Below, piece after piece: positions 47,691 through 59,065 of a stretch of 64,000 nucleotides of DNA. The position numbers and the translations under genes are program-made. Source of the DNA: Alligator mississippiensis (lineage: Eukaryota; Chordata; Crocodylia; Alligatoridae); assembly GCF_030867095.1 (NCBI RefSeq), contig NC_081831.1, forward strand, positions 65,982,716 to 66,046,715, in the 5' to 3' direction. The number at the start of each line of letters is the position of its first letter. Within the stretch, counting starts at the first letter, position 1. The notes under the pieces were generated by a model that had not been told where the DNA came from, made no database searches, and saw only the letters and a program-made list of their open reading frames with translations.

Positions 47691-50665
47691 CTACAAAAGG
47701 TTTTGTTTGTTGTACTTCTCAGCCTATTCCTCCCTCCTTCCTCAGCATTAGATTTTTTTTGCCTTTATTCCCAAATCCTACTCAACACAAACTACAGCCA
47801 GTTACTGAAATCCCATTCAGCAAAGGCTGAGAGCTCCTGGTTGTGTACAACTGGATTACAGATGATTGGTTATAGGGAAAGGACTACTTGAAGAAACCTG
47901 TAAATATATAGGAACACTTATACGCAAGGAACTGAACATTTGATGGAAAGATCAGACAAGAGGTATACAAAGAAAGGGTGCATTTTTAATGTGCATTAAA
48001 TTTAGAGACAGCAGTTAGAGTGACTATGGGGCAAATCATACTTAAGACATAAAACAAAGCTCTACAAAAATAATTATAGAAACCAAAGTAATTTAAAGCA
48101 ACGATGTGCTATTTTACTCTTCTGAAACTGATGGAGACGGCTTTTATTTCTGTCCTAATTTGCTGGCAGGGAAATGCCTGTCTCCCTTTTCAGAGTATTT
48201 TTTTTCCTTTTGTATGTTAAATACAGTTTAATTTTGAAATAAGTGCCATTGTGGAATGGCAAGCAGACAAAGAAGTTGCTCTTTATAGAAAGAAAAATAC
48301 TTAAGAGGAAGAGTACTCTTTTATGAGAAAATAGACAAACCTCATTTAATGCTCAATAACAACATTTTGACTCTATTGAGTTTCTAAAGAATTGGCTTAT
48401 AATCTTCAGAACTTCACATTTTAAAACAGGTTTGTAAAATATTTCAGCACAAATTGACTAACGATGCATTTGAGTCGCTGACTGCCATCTCTCCCACCCT
48501 TCTCTCTGAAACTGCATGCTGTTTGAAAAGGTACATTAAAATTATAACCCTCTGATATTTTCAGGATTTCAGGCCCATACCTTGAAGGAAGTGAATGTCT
48601 CTGGGAGGTTCTGAGACCCCTCGATTTCAAACTTCAGTAGGATTTGAGGGAACTCAGCACCTCACATACTTAGGTCTTAATTGCTCTAGGCAAAAAGTCT
48701 ATTTGAGAGAGAGGGGTAAGAGACAAGAGAAAGGGAAAAGGACTTCTGAGTTAATAGCCACTTTAAGCTGGTACTAGACAACTAACAATAATCAACCTAC
48801 AAATTATTTCCTGCAAATGAATACATGTACAATCTGCTAAAAAAAGGAGAAAATTACCTGATGATTATTAGTTTTCAAGTGCCAGGTATTACCAATAGTT
48901 AAGAGGTTTGCATATGGCAGAGCACATGCCATTAAACCAGCAGATGGGCTGATAAGGAAGAATCAAACAATTACAACATAGGGGTTTTTTTTCCAAAGCT
49001 AAGGACTGACATGAGAGCAGAGATTCACACACTACTACTTTCCCAATCAGCCAGATGAAGCTTTTTAGGGTGAGGGGGAAGTTTAGCATTTAAAACTTAA
49101 TGTATAAACAAGTTATTGAACATTACACCCTTCTTCCCTGCAATGAGGAAGAAACTGAGCTGCTCATCTTCTTCAGGCTAAATGGAGTTGTGTTCAAGAA
49201 AACTTCCCCCAGTCAGCAATCTGCTCACATATATAACAACATTTTCAAATGTTACACAGGTTTTTTTTCCAAAAAAGGGTAGTATTTAATGAACATTTAA
49301 GGTCTTGTACTGAGCTAAGCCTTTGCAAGTAGTCTCACCTTCCCCCCGCCATATGATAAATAGCTAATTTTTACCTCTTGTGACAAGATAGATGTCCTAT
49401 CCCTGCTTTGTCTCTCTAAAACTTTCCCATCTTCAAAGGGAGTAGAAAGGCAATTAATATTTGCAAATTTGTTTTGAAGATGTACTACTGTAATATATGA
49501 GAGTGTTTAAAAAACTAACAGAAATTGTGAAATAAATCCACTGTGTATGCAGTGATGATTTACTGGGCCATGTCGCTTCTCTACATAGTAATAAATTATG
49601 GGTGCATTCAACAAGGCCATCAGTGTTCCCCACTTTGTCAGACATACAGGGTGGGCAGCCATTTAACCATTCATTTCTGAAACACCCTTTTAGTTTCTTT
49701 TACTTGCAACACATGACTTTTTTCTTCAGCCACATGCCCACATAAAGACATCCAGACCAATTCAGTGCTTTTTTCCCCCCCCCCCCAAACAATCCTTTTT
49801 CTTGTGATTTATATCTGGTATTGAAACAGGGATGTCAGCAGATAAATTTACTCAAACTTACAAAATCACTCATAATCAGTTTATAGCCAGCATTTTGTTA
49901 AGACTAAGAACATTTTAGTCTAAAGACATATTTGACTCATTTGGGTATACTATGAAAGATTAGACTATTCTTAAGAATAAATAGATATCCCAGTATAGTG
50001 GCATATCAACTGTACTTGCAGAGCTACCAATATAAACTAAGCAAAAAGCATAAAAGATCATCTTCAAATGTGTTCTTTTTACAAAAGATATTAAATTCTA
50101 AACTGAAGAAAAAATGTTTTTTTAAAAAGGTAAAAAATTCTGTTACAAAGTAACAAAATAATCAGTATAAACAAGTTTCAATGATCTATGTCTTTCTGCC
50201 TATAAAGAAAAAAAATCCATAAGAAGGGTTTAGATTCAATTATTAAAGTATTCACATGTTTTAAAATGACTGTTAAAATGGCTTGGTATTGGGCTAACAC
50301 TTTCTTAATCCCTCTGACAGCTGCATAGGCACTGTAGGTGGTCTAGTAAAAATCTCTCTTGGAGAATGGTGCCCTGCGCAACACAGTTCAAGAAAGCCCA
50401 GTCTGGTATTTAACAGTAACTGATCACCTTCTGGTAATCGCAAGATAATCTATATTCAGAATGGAAAATATGCAGCGCTCCTGAAAAAAAAAAAAATATG
50501 GTCACATTAAAGAAGGAGAAAGCATTTTCCCACTCCAGTCAGTTCACAATGAATGAAGTAAATGAAGTAGCCACCAATGCATTGGAAATAGTTGCATTTT
50601 TCTTGCATGCATGCTAAGAACTTTGGCTCTTTACTGCTTTAGAACAAATTACACTAATACTATAA

Positions 50666-51154
50666 TAGTGGGGACCAACCTTTTTGGCAAGCACACCCCA
50701 AGGTAAGCTCCCCCCACCCTTCCCAAGCGCTATTCTGATCCCCCTGCCCTGCCCAATCTGCTGTTCTGCACCTTACTCCCTGCTCTATCTGCTTCTGTGC
50801 TCTGTGTACCCTTCCCGATCAGCCATGCACCACACAGGCTGCCTGTGCTACTTGTTGCAGGGGTTTAGGTTGTAGCCGTGTTGGTCTAAGGACATAGGCA
50901 GACAAGGTTCCTTGGGTGAATTTGATATCTTTTATTAGACCAACCCAAATAGTTGGAGAATAATTATTAAGCAAGCTTTCGGGTTCAAAAACCCTTCCTT
51001 AGCCTGACGAAGGGTTTTTGAACCCGAAAGCTAGCTTAATAACTATTCTCCAACTATTTGGGTTGGTCTAAAAAAAGAGATCAAATTCACCCAAGGAACT
51101 TTGTCTGCCTAATGTGCTACTTGTGGCACATATGTCACAGGTTGGCCAGCCCTG
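50666..51154. mobile_element. hAT-like MITE carrying a nested insertion
   Basis: The left end tagtggggaccaacctttttgg and the right end ggttggccagccctg are related to the common hAT end CAGGGGTGGCCAACCT. The words 'ttggcaagcaca' and 'tgtggcacatatg' are inverted just inside. It is split by a 257-bp repeat at 50856-51112; without that insertion it would be about 220 bp. No target duplication at its own ends could be confirmed. Confidence 0.5.
50856..51112. repeat. Inverted-duplicate repeat (about 103-bp arms) with 12-bp target duplication
   Basis: Two near-identical arms, 50895-50997 and 51009-51111, are reverse complements around an 11-base centre. Arm landmarks are 'taggcagacaaggttccttg', 'attagaccaacccaaatagt' and 'gctttcgggttcaaaaaccc'. 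The left arm alone is preceded by 'ggtttaggttgtagccgtgt'. The whole block lies between two copies of tgtgctacttgt (50844-50855 and 51113-51124), a 12-base direct repeat as made by LINE-type target-primed insertion. A diverged relative of one arm is visible at about 2950-3050. The repeat family is common in reptile genomes as far as I recall, but I cannot name it. Confidence 0.8.
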
Positions 51155-51304
51155 CAGAATACACGGTTTTGTCATTCACTTCTAGCTTACTGTATTCCTT
51201 TCAGTTAAGGACTTCGCTCTCCGAAGTATTATTTGATTTGATTAACATCCGCTGCGTATGCGTGCATCTCTCTCCCACCTCCCTTCCCCCCCCCCCCCGA
51301 ATTG

Positions 51305-51333
51305 AAATAAATAAATAAATAAATAAATAAATG
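51305..51333 (+). repeat. (AAAT)n microsatellite
   Basis: Seven uninterrupted AAAT/AATA units following a C-run (51287-51298) in the large ATRX intron. Confidence 0.9.
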
Positions 51334-52438
51334 GATTGTAAGAAGTATAGCCTTGTGTATATAATAGCAAACAGAAGGTGAAAAACGTGCCCTCAACATT
51401 TCTTTGGAATCAGAATAACCATTCAATACTAAAAGAATATTTTTTTCCTCTTATTTCTGATGTACCTTAAAAAAAAGGAGAGAAAGAAAACCCTCGATTT
51501 TACCCAATGGTCAGCTGCATAAAAATTTCAAAGAATACAGCAAAAAATGAGATCCGTTTACTAAGCACAGGCCACATGTGTAATTCACTTCATATTCACC
51601 AATTCTGTGACTGTATGAAATGATTTTGTATTACATAAGCTAAAAGACTAACTTCACTAATGTGACTTGTGAGTTAGCCTTCAGCATGCAACGTTTCAGT
51701 GCTATATGAACAAATTTGCATAAACAAGGACTAACTTAAACTTGCTTTATTTGTTTTCAAAACAGTAAGTATTAAAGCAGTGGAAATTAAGTGGTCCAGG
51801 TACTTATGCCTACGACACATTTTCCTTCCCGAAAGTTTCTGACTGAAGTTAGATGGCTTAATTTTCAAAACTGACTAGCAATTTTGAACTCAATATTTTG
51901 AGTACTTACTTGATACAGTAATGTGTCTGAGCTTTCTTATTTTACAAATGAGACCCTTCCAGGGTATCTCAAAACTGGGCAGCCAACAAACTGTGGTACC
52001 CAACATCAAAACCCACATTTGAAAATGCAGGTAATAACTAAAAGGCTAATTGAAAAAAACAGTATGAAGAAATTTCAAGTGACCGAAAAGTAAAGCCAGC
52101 ATTTTAAACTGAAACTGCATTTGAACTGAAATGCAGGCATCCAAAGCTCTCTGTTATTTAGCTATCATTTTGGTATTCGATAACATGATGCTATGACTGG
52201 ATTCTTTTTCTGCTTCTGAAATCCTGGCCTCTTAAGATTCTACTACAGGTGAAACCAGTTATTTCAAGATTAAACATCTCTATTTTAACATACAACCAAC
52301 ACCACATTGCCTGCTCTCTACCAGTGACCCAAACACTAACACCTATTCCTCCACCAGGCTACCTTTCCCCCCAGAATTTAGATGCAACATTCTACGTTCT
52401 TAATCACGATAGGCTCAAGGGAAGCACACAAAGCCACT

Positions 52439-52441
<3 letters not shown>

Positions 52442-52471
<30 letters not shown>
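52442..52471 (+). repeat. Poly(A) tract, about 29 bases
   Basis: An uninterrupted A run. It could be the tail of a retroposed sequence, but the preceding 200 bases match nothing I recognise and no flanking duplication is clear. Confidence 0.9.
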
Positions 52472-52473
<2 letters not shown>

Positions 52474-52600
52474 TGCCAGAGCCTTCAGAGCAAGCCACAA
52501 AATATAAAATCAACTAACCAAAACCAGTGTTCCACCCCTATCCAGTAAGGCAAGAAAATACACACACAAGGCCAGCCTTCTCCTGAGTCTCTCTGGGCTA

Positions 52601-52785
52601 GGGACAGAAGTTGCATACAAACTGGTTTAAGTGATCAGAAGCCGGTTTAAACCTGTAACAGAACCTAAGTTCAGTGCACATAAACCAGTTCCAAAATGGC
52701 TGAAACTGGTTTAAGATGAATCTGATTGAATGTAATGTTAGACTTAACTGACTTGGATTAAACCAGCTTATGAAACTTCTGTCCC
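52601..52785. mobile_element. MITE with GGGACAGAAGTT ends
   Basis: The left end gggacagaagttgcatacaa and following 'actggtttaa' are mirrored by 'ttaaaccagcttatgaaact', 'tctgtccc' at the right, an inverted repeat of about 28 bases with small gaps. The interior repeats 'ggtttaaacc' and 'aaaccagtt' words. No coding capacity and no clear target duplication. A GC-rich stretch follows to about 53180 and may belong to the same or another relic. Confidence 0.6.
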
Positions 52786-53669
52786 AGACCCCTTCCTGGT
52801 TCAAGTTAAATCACAGTCCCCCAGCATCCCAGCATGCTTTCCAGCTCTGGGCTGGGCTGGGCTGTCTGCTCCAGCAAAGAAGGGTTGGGGGGTGGCTCCT
52901 CCCCCCCGGCAAACTCTGGGAGGTTGTTCCCCAGGCAAACTCCAGCTGGGGTCTGGGGCCAGGGAGGGGGGTTGAACTTCCCTTCCCCCAAGTACAGAGC
53001 TGCCCTGACAAAAACTTACTGCTGACTGCGACTGTGTACTACAAATCTCAGAGGCACCTGGAAGCAGGAAGTAGAAGTGATGAGCAACCCTGGACTGCAA
53101 ATCTCAGAGACCTCGGGGGCAGCAGGAAGAGGAAGCAAACACAGCCCATGCTGGCTGTGCCAGAGCTGTGCTCTATTGTCCCCTGCCTTCTGGCCTAAGC
53201 CACTGCAAGTATGTGGCTACATTCCCTGAATCAAAGGTAAATGTCTGTCCAGTTGATTCTCAATTCAATCTCTGTATTTTGGATTCACCTGAAAAGACTG
53301 AATCAACTCAGCCTCCGGCTTTTTGACTGTCTGTACTTAGTCTTGATCTCACGTAGATTAAGCAAGGCAGCATTTCAAATTTCCTTGGAGGTTAAGTATC
53401 AAGGGCGGACTTTTTCCCAGATTGATTCTCCTTCCCCTTTTGTGTTGTTCGTATCTCTGGTGCTCCCCTCCAAAGGAGTCTTAGAAAATTTAGACAGTGG
53501 ACTAGAACTCAAAAGGCTAAAAGGTTCAATTGTTCAAGTCCCAGCCTTGCTACCGATTTCCGTATGACACTGGACAGGAAAGTTTTTGCAACTTCTCTTC
53601 TCAATGTTGCCAGCTCTTTTGAAATTAGTCTATACTGTCTTTTACTGCTAGTGCTTAGAATCTGGTTAC

Positions 53670-53864
53670 CTTTGGCAGCATGGGTGTGTCCCTCTTCTTT
53701 TTCTTTTCTGAATTAGGGTCATCCAGCAAATCTGGTTCAAAGGTATAGAGCTCTGTGAGCTCATTCATGGTGAAGTGACGCTCAACTTGCTGCTGGTCAA
53801 CAACCCGGAAAGACAGTGACTGTTTTGTTACTTGGCGATCATAGATCTTGTCCTCCATTGTTCC
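53670..53864 (-). CDS. ATRX: ATRX coding exon, sixth from last (65 residues)
   Basis: A 195-base phase-0 exon reading GTMEDKIYDRQVTKQSLSFR, VVDQQQVERHFTMNELTELY, TFEPDLLDDPNSEKKKKRDT, PMLPK, between acceptor tttttag and donor gtaacc. It forms the end of the SNF2 helicase C lobe and the linker after it: GTMEDKIYDRQVTKQ is the brace-like helix following motif VI in this family. Identical to human as recalled except perhaps isolated positions. Confidence 0.97.
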
Positions 53865-55010
53865 CTAAAAAACCCCACATTTTTAAAAATGTTAATGCAC
53901 ACACACATAAGATCAAATTACTCTCATTTGGAAAAAAAACAGTCATCAAATGATAGGAACAATCCTTATAAAACAATTTTCCATTTTTGACGTTTGTTCC
54001 ATCGCACATCTGAAGTGGCTTACCATAAACCACCTTCCTTTTTTAAATCATTAAAAAAAAATGACAGTTCTGGAAAGACTCCTTTATTAGCTTGTTAGCA
54101 GTTTATTAGAAAAAGAAATATTTCAACTTCATTAACTCAAGGACATCAGATTTTACACATCTCCAAATCTGTACTTCTAAAAAGATTGGTATTTAAAAAC
54201 TGTGTTTCTATAACATTATTCAAAGTGTTTTATCTGACATTAGCAACAAAACCATAAAAAAATCCCCGCAAAAACCCAACCCTGCCCTCAAAATTAAGTA
54301 TGAAAAAGAGAAGGTATAAATTCAATGTCAGTTCAAAAAAATAAAAAAGAAAGCAAGCAAGCTTAGGAGATGATGGTCAAAGAAGAAAGCAGAACTGAAC
54401 ATAAGTTACCAGCACGAGAGAATGTGGTGAAAGTACATACAGTCCTTGGATGTATAAGCACAGGAATACAGAGCAATAGGGAGGTTATGTATACGGCATC
54501 AGCGAGAACAGTTAAGTTCAATGCTGGGATCCACAATTAAAAATGTTAGTAAATTGAAAGAAGATTCAGGAAAGGTTACGAGACTTATTTGAACTTGGGG
54601 GTGAAGAGGAAATATCTTACTGTACGAGACTACAGAAGCTCAATTATTTAACTTAAATACAAAGTTAAGATTTGACTTGGTCAAGATCCAATAAGCGGTA
54701 AAGATAGCAGAAGGGTCTTCAACCTACCCAACTACATGATTATTATAATTCTTCATATGTGATCTTAAAAAAGAAACCAAAACAAAGCTAACAAAAACTC
54801 CTCCCCTCCGGGCCAGGGCAGGGCAGGGGAGAAGGTAAATCTGTAGCAGTTTATCATAGCTTGACAATTTTCAGCTTAAAAACACTACTGAATGTGTGCA
54901 GGTACATCCCGGTATCTGATGCCACAGGGATGAAAAAGTCTATATGCACAGATTGACATTTGAGACCACAGCATTAAGACCATTAATGAAACATTAGTTT
55001 CAAAACTTAC
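53865..55010 (-). other. ATRX: ATRX intron
   Basis: 1.15 kb, phase 0, donor gtaagt, acceptor ttttttag. Plain AT-rich sequence; a C-rich patch lies at 54793-54830. No repeat recognised. Confidence 0.8.
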
Positions 55011-55188
55011 CTGAGCTAGGAACCTGTACACAAACACAGGTTTGTTTTGCCCAAAGCGGTAAACCCTAAAAATACTCTGGATATCATAGGATGGGTTCCA
55101 AGAGGCATCAAAGATAATCACACGATTAGCAGCCACTAGGTTTATTCCAAGAGAACCTGCTTTAGTGGAAATAATAAACAAACGGCCT
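55011..55188 (-). CDS. ATRX: ATRX coding exon, seventh from last: helicase motifs V and VI
   Basis: A 178-base exon starting in phase 2 (completing Arg) and reading [59 protein letters not shown], between acceptor gttgttccag and donor gtaagt. Helicase motif V ([17 protein letters not shown]) and motif VI ([11 protein letters not shown], with both arginine-finger positions) are intact, so ATP hydrolysis by the SNF2 motor should be preserved. Human has GQTKPVYVYRF where this copy has [11 protein letters not shown]. Confidence 0.98.
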
Positions 55189-56305
55189 CTGGAACAACAA
55201 CAAAAATGATTAAATTTTAGTATTTTACAAAGCAAAATTGACTACCCTTGTCTTGGCATCCTTAAATGTTATAAATATGTTTTTGAAAATGGGTAAACTA
55301 AATCCTCTGAGGATCTCTTATGTATTATTCAGAAGTTACAATTGTTTCATTTTAAAAAATGCAATACTGTAAAATTTGCATTTGTACTGTTTTAAATAAA
55401 AAGCAAACGCTTCTCGTAAGACTAACTGCATTCTTAGAATCATAGCTCCTAAAGCCCAAAGACATCTGGGCCATGATAATTAATGGAAAAAGAAAATAAA
55501 AACATTTTAGAAGGTGATGCTGTAAGGAGAAGAAATAGAAACTATTTCCTCTTTCCCATTATCAGTAAAATTCACTTTGATATATCACCAGTTGGAGATA
55601 CAGTGTCTACTGGTTGGCAGAAACTCAGACAGTTCACTTAGATTCTAATAACAAGCAATTCTAATATGTAGCATAAAGTACAAAAGTTTGTTTGGAGCTC
55701 TGCCAAGAAGCTCTGTACAGCTACAGTTCTTTGTTGTATTTTACTCCCTGGTTCATGGACAGTGGAGAAAAAAAGAATTATATGCAGCAATTTATGGTTC
55801 AAAATTTTGGTTCTAATAAATGGCTGATTCTATAAAGCCAAGTGCTAAAAAGTGGCAGGAAATGTACACTTTTGGTATTTGGTTTTGATATTTAATTTTC
55901 ATAATCAGCAACCTTGATATCATCAGATATAAATCAGAGTTTATAGTATGGTTTAGAATGGCAATGTGCTATACCAAAGTCATTTCTCTCTAAGCATCTA
56001 GATTTCCATGTAGGAAAAAAGAAGAGCTCAACAGAAATTCACATATACCTAACAGTGCACCTGTTACTAATGGATCTGGAGAAGGACAAGGAGAACTTTT
56101 TCTAGTTCATGAAGAATTTCAAAGCTGGAGACCAATATTCTGGCATGATGGTATAGAGTAATCATGCCTCAATTTCAAGGGAAAATGTGAACAGCTTCCC
56201 CTATTTGTAGAAAGTGTGTCCCTGCCCAAAACCCCCAAACTGAGGTGATGTCAGGGTTTAGAAATGTTATTTTCTTGTATATTTGGTGTGTAATTTTCAA
56301 ATTAA

Positions 56306-56500
56306 AATTTGGGTAATTTTTTTTTTTTTAATAGAACATACTACTGTTCAAATAAAACAACATGACCAAATTAAATAGGAACAAAATAAACTTTTCTTTC
56401 TGTTTGGGGAAGGTTTGTTATTTTTTTTAAAAGCAACATAAAACAATTTTTTTAAATGTCAAACGAGCTGAGGGGCAGGCAGCAGTAGTACAAGTTTATA
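56306..56500. repeat. Unknown repeat, copy 1 of an intronic pair
   Basis: It shares with 58380-58610 the order T-run, 'aaattaaataggaacaaaat', 'ggggaaggtttgttattttt', 'aagcaacataaaacaa', 'aaatgtcaaacgagctgagg', 'ggcaggca'. The best-conserved core is about 75 bases. Family unknown. Confidence 0.6.
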
Positions 56501-58379
56501 GTAAAAATTATAAAGTTGCTCGACACCTCTCCAAAAACTATTAATACATTCAAAATGTTTCCAGTTATCGAATATAGGGTCTTAAAAAGAAAAATGCAGT
56601 TTTTTTTTTTTATCAAACAGATAAATTCCCGTATGACACAATGCTCTAGGATATCTTTTGTTAAGTGAACATTTTGCAGCTATATAAAGTGTTGGTATTT
56701 TGCTTTCAAGAAGCATGCCCAAAATAATAACTGTTTATAAGGGAAGAACTTAGACTTGTTACAATGTGAAGAGACATACATGATCATTTTTTTTTCATCT
56801 TACTCACTTTAGAGCTAGTTAAGTAAATATTAGTGAGATGCACTTATTGTCAGCTTAACGGGCTACTGCTGCTACAGAATGACTCCCATTTGTTATATTC
56901 AGAAATTGGCTGAATACACTCAACTATGTGCAAGGGATAGTAAGCTTTCCACATCAAAGAACAAGGTATGTGGCACAGAGTAAACCCTATAATCAACTAA
57001 CTCAATAGGAAACCTTTAACAAAATGACAGAAGTCCTTTCTTCTCAACTAAAAAACCTAACATCAAATGCATTTCTTCTCATTAAGGGCGGAACCACATA
57101 TCACACTCACAAGTCAAAACTAAAAGTAGTTTTTTTTTTTTAATTATTTTTCTTAAAACTGAGCTAAACGAATATAAAAGACAGCATATTTTGCAACCCC
57201 TTATTTTCATTCATTAACTTTATGCTGCTTGGGAATCTCCATATTTAGTGTAAATAGTTGTGTTAAAAATACTTGAGAGAGAACAACAGTTCAAATATAA
57301 ACTTCATCACTAATTTAAATTGCTAGCAGATGGCTGCAGTGGCCTTGCACATGAGTAATTTTATTATACATTTACACACATGCATACATAACTAGAGAAA
57401 GACCTCTACTGGGTAAGACCATATCAAATAGTTTCAGACAAAAACTATGTTAAGATAGCTAATATGTGCTTTCAACCTGAATGCTATCTGGGGCAAAAGA
57501 GCACGAGAGTTTTTGCAGTATCCCAAAGCTAAGTTTTATAAGTCAGGTAACTCAGAGTTAAGGTTACACACACAAAAGAAATACAGAACTGCACAGTCAG
57601 GACACACAACCTTAACTCCACCGTGCAGAGATATCTTGCAGTAACCTTTGGCTGAATAAGTAACTCTCCAATGAAGTGATGTGGTGTAATTCCTTCCCCC
57701 TTACCTTTAAGTACAAGGAAGCTGAAGCAAAGAAATTTAAAAATGAAGATGAAAGGCAATACTGTCAACTAATTTTAAGTGCTTGATTTGAGAAACTCAG
57801 AACCTGATTTTTCACTATATCTCTGTTTACAGAATATGTTCAGCATATATAGCACACACAACAACCTATAATCAGGAGTGCTCAGTTCTGAAAATCACAT
57901 TCCATATGTGTCAAATCAGGTACTGACACAAGGGAAGACAACACAGTGGCCATCCGTGAAAATTTTAGTTGAGGTCCTGGCACAGGATCCTGAAAAACCT
58001 CTGTACTTCTGAATATTTCTCCAGTGTGATGTTCAACTACCTCACCACTGAGACCAGTCTTTGTCCTCCTAAAGTTTCCTGTCACATTCACCTGACACTT
58101 TTTCACGTGTGCAACAAGAAACAGGTATATACACAACAGCCTCTTTTACTATGTTACCACTATGTTTTACTATGTTACTATTCACTACCACAATACAGTC
58201 CACCCACTAAGAAACTTGTCTTTAAATACATGATCATATAATTCATATGCATAAAGATAGGTGTATGAAAGTTCTCTGTACATCCTTAGCTTTGGCATTT
58301 CCTACCCTAAATGCTGCACATAACAATCCTAACACATTATAGCATATGTGATTTCTAATTTTTTAAGTGTAAAATTATT

Positions 58380-58610
58380 TTACAGAATGAATTTTTTTTT
58401 TCAATTTAATCAAATCAAATGGGAACAAAAGTAAGTTTTTGCTTCTCCCCTCTACTAAAAACAAACAACCCCCTCCTCCAAAACCCCTGTTTGTGTGGGT
58501 CTTTCAGATTCCCTTAGGAGTGGGAAAGCTTTTTTAAGGCAATATAAAACAAATAAAAAATGTCAAAAGAACTGAAGGGCAGGCATCTGTCTTCAGCAGT
58601 AGCAGCAGCA
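58380..58610. repeat. Unknown repeat, copy 2 of an intronic pair
   Basis: It carries 'aaatcaaatgggaacaaaag', 'gtgggaaagcttttttaagg', 'caatataaaacaaataaaaa', 'atgtcaaaagaactgaaggg', 'caggca' in the same order and orientation as copy 1, with about 60 extra C-rich bases in the middle. The copies lie 2.1 kb apart and are clearly diverged. Confidence 0.6.
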
Positions 58611-58956
58611 TTTGAATCTTGAAATCCACAGCATTTCACAGCACGTTGCCATCTGACCTAAGAGTACAATATGCACCTGCCACTAGAGGGGGATGAAGAT
58701 GCCCTCTGCAACAAGGTGTCAGAGCTGTTCTGCTACCTGGAAAAGGAGGGCTGAGACTATGGGAAAGTGCTCCATTCCAGGTTCTACAGGGAAGCGTTAC
58801 TGGTTAAAAATATTCAAGACTACTTCTGTCCATCATAGGGAAGATATTTTTGTACCTATCTGAAGTTAATTGAGTTGGTTAGTTCAAGTAATAAAAAGAG
58901 AGAGATGGAAAATAGGAACAAATTTTAAAAGTTACATATACAAAACCAGACCTTAC

Positions 58957-59065
58957 CTCACGTTAGTTTCATCATTAAACTCTTCAGCCCATTTCTTTCT
59001 AGACTGAGCTGTAGTTGAACCATCTAAACGATAGTAGTCAATATTTCTGAACCATTTTCCTTCAC
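58957..59065 (-). CDS. ATRX: ATRX coding exon, eighth from last (36 residues)
   Basis: A 109-base exon reading (G)EGKWFRNIDYYRLDGSTTAQ, SRKKWAEEFNDETNV(R), between acceptor aaattcctag and donor gtaagg; it starts and ends inside codons Gly and Arg. YYRLDGSTTAQSRKKWAEEF is the conserved helicase C-lobe block between motifs IV and V. Human has KWLRNIDYYRLDG; this copy has KWFRN. Confidence 0.97.

Larger units (their letters stand above)
38129..53669 (-). other. ATRX: Large ATRX intron (15.5 kb), repeat-rich
   Basis: A phase-0 intron with donor gtaacc and acceptor gtttaaacag on the - strand. It holds most transposon relics of the window: 38456-38547, 38953-39239, 39562-39830, an LTR-like stretch near 41990-42420, 42750-42830, 44991-46063, CR1 pieces at 46752-47690, a nested structure at 50666-51154, and 52601-52785. 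Between them (for example 40000-41900, 42850-44980, 47700-50600, 51350-52590, 52800-53660) the sequence is AT-rich with simple repeats and no gene I can support. Confidence 0.7.
55189..58956 (-). other. ATRX: ATRX intron with a duplicated unknown repeat
   Basis: A 3.8-kb intron, donor gtaagg, acceptor gttgttgttccag. Two similar stretches, 56306-56500 and 58380-58610, are listed separately. Poly(T)/poly(A) runs lie near 56320, 56600 and 57130. Nothing else recognised. Confidence 0.75.

Noticed and set aside
52442-52471. Poly(A) run as the tail of a processed pseudogene
   Set aside because: The preceding sequence shows no protein similarity and no flanking direct repeat was found.
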